From positions 1 through 5,554 of the forward strand of contig JAJAYN010000327.1 of the NCBI GenBank assembly GCA_026786225.1: 5,554 nt of DNA. Direction: 5' to 3'. The stretch comes from Burkholderiales bacterium (GTDB taxonomy: Bacteria > Pseudomonadota > Gammaproteobacteria > Burkholderiales > Usitatibacteraceae). This document shows, piece after piece, positions 4,994-5,554 of this stretch; positions within the stretch are counted from its first letter, which is position 1, and each line of letters opens with the position of its first letter. The notes beneath the pieces were generated by a model. That model was not told where the DNA came from, made no database searches, and worked only from the letters and a program-made list of their open reading frames with translations. The position numbers and the translations under genes are program-made.

Positions 4994-5554
4994 CTAGGTG
5001 CCGCCGATATCTTCCTCAAACTGAATCATCACCCACGCGCCAGCGCTTTGCAACGGCAACGACGCACGAATCGCCAACCGCTTGTTGCCGGTCTTCAATT
5101 CAAATCGTCGGGTATAGGCCAATGCGCCACTGGAGACGAGCATCAAATCCTGTTGCTCCGGATGATCCGGGCGACACAGGAACAGACCGGTCACTGAATT
5201 GAGCTGCGTATTGTTGATCTGGTCGTCGGGCTGGCGCGGAATCAACCTGACCGGCACGGCGTCCTGTCCGATCACCTGGATGCCGAACCGGGTATCGCCC
5301 TCGTCGAGTCCTTTGAATTTGCGGACGATACGACCAACGCTCCATGCGGTTTCGCCTTCGATCGCAACCATGATCAGCGTGCCCACCGGGAGATCGGCAT
5401 CTTGTTCGTCTGATGAAGCCAGCCCCACGCCGCCCGCGCTCTGATCACGAATCTGCCAGAGCAGGAAATTTTCACTGTTGCGACGCGCCATGCCGATAAC
5501 GGGCTGCGAATCAAATATCGGCAGGTTGGTGCCTGAGCGCGCGAGCGCCTCACC
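4994..5554 (-). CDS. C-terminal part of a PilZ-like domain protein (cut by window edge)
   Basis: The frame is open from the stop at 4994 to the right edge with no stop codon, so 186 residues of a longer protein are visible. An ATG at 5491 exists, but the in-frame sequence upstream (GEALARSGTNLP, then IFDSQPVIG) looks coding and no ribosome binding site precedes that ATG, so I treat the gene as 5'-partial. The visible start LLWQIRDQSAGGVGLAS carries the PilZ-type D-x-S-x-x-G motif, followed by PVGTLIMVAIEGE, AWSVGRIVRKF and RFGIQVIG, which fit the beta strands of a PilZ barrel. The RxxxR motif that normally precedes D-x-S-x-x-G for cyclic-di-GMP binding is not evident. The last 80 residues (about CRPDHPEQQDLMLVSSG to IQFEEDIGG) look like a second beta-rich region. 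It may be a cyclic-di-GMP effector or a degenerate relative; the N-terminal partner domain is outside the window. Confidence 0.6.
   Translation of the reverse strand, partial: GEALARSGTNLPIFDSQPVIGMARRNSENFLLWQIRDQSAGGVGLASSDEQDADLPVGTLIMVAIEGETAWSVGRIVRKFKGLDEGDTRFGIQVIGQDAVPVRLIPRQPDDQINNTQLNSVTGLFLCRPDHPEQQDLMLVSSGALAYTRRFELKTGNKRLAIRASLPLQSAGAWVMIQFEEDIGGT

Overview
The window reads as ordinary chromosomal DNA of a Gram-negative proteobacterium. A betaproteobacterium is my best guess, from the moderately high GC, codon use, Sec-type signal peptides and the kind of PilZ-like protein at the right edge. The genus cannot be set from the sequence alone. No rRNA, tRNA, CRISPR array, insertion sequence or phage gene was seen. 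There are five complete protein genes and one gene cut by the right edge.

Left block (about 1-1873), all on the minus strand. In order of transcription: a YsnE-like GNAT acetyltransferase (1418-1873), an exported peroxiredoxin-like/thioredoxin-fold protein (680-1297), and a YdeI/OmdA-family protein (21-581). They lie in tandem with gaps of 120 and 98 bases. The exported protein has its own good ribosome binding site and a possible promoter, so a single operon is not certain.

Middle (1874-3985). A roughly 320-base divergent intergenic region holds a short plus-strand stretch that looks like the 3' end of a lost gene, a possible promoter, and a 9-bp perfect hairpin. These precede a 595-residue exported protein of the DUF255/YyaL/SPATA20 type (2198-3985). 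It has an N-terminal thioredoxin domain with a CHWC active site followed by an alpha/alpha-barrel-like region.

Right block (3986-5554). A second OmdA-domain gene, here with an N-terminal DUF1801 domain (4106-4708), follows a good sigma70-type promoter candidate. Next is a 285-base region (4709-4993) with a signal-peptide-like mini-ORF, an open but stop-interrupted continuation of it, and several dyad symmetries. On the minus strand at the edge is the C-terminal part of a PilZ-like protein (4994-5554).

Two themes recur: two exported thioredoxin-fold proteins, and two proteins sharing the OmdA C-terminal domain, in each case on opposite strands. Both pairings are suggestive of envelope or stress functions, but nothing here proves joint function. 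I see no clear new multi-gene system; the more interesting points are the exported CHWC protein and the possible decayed exported gene at 4718-4993.
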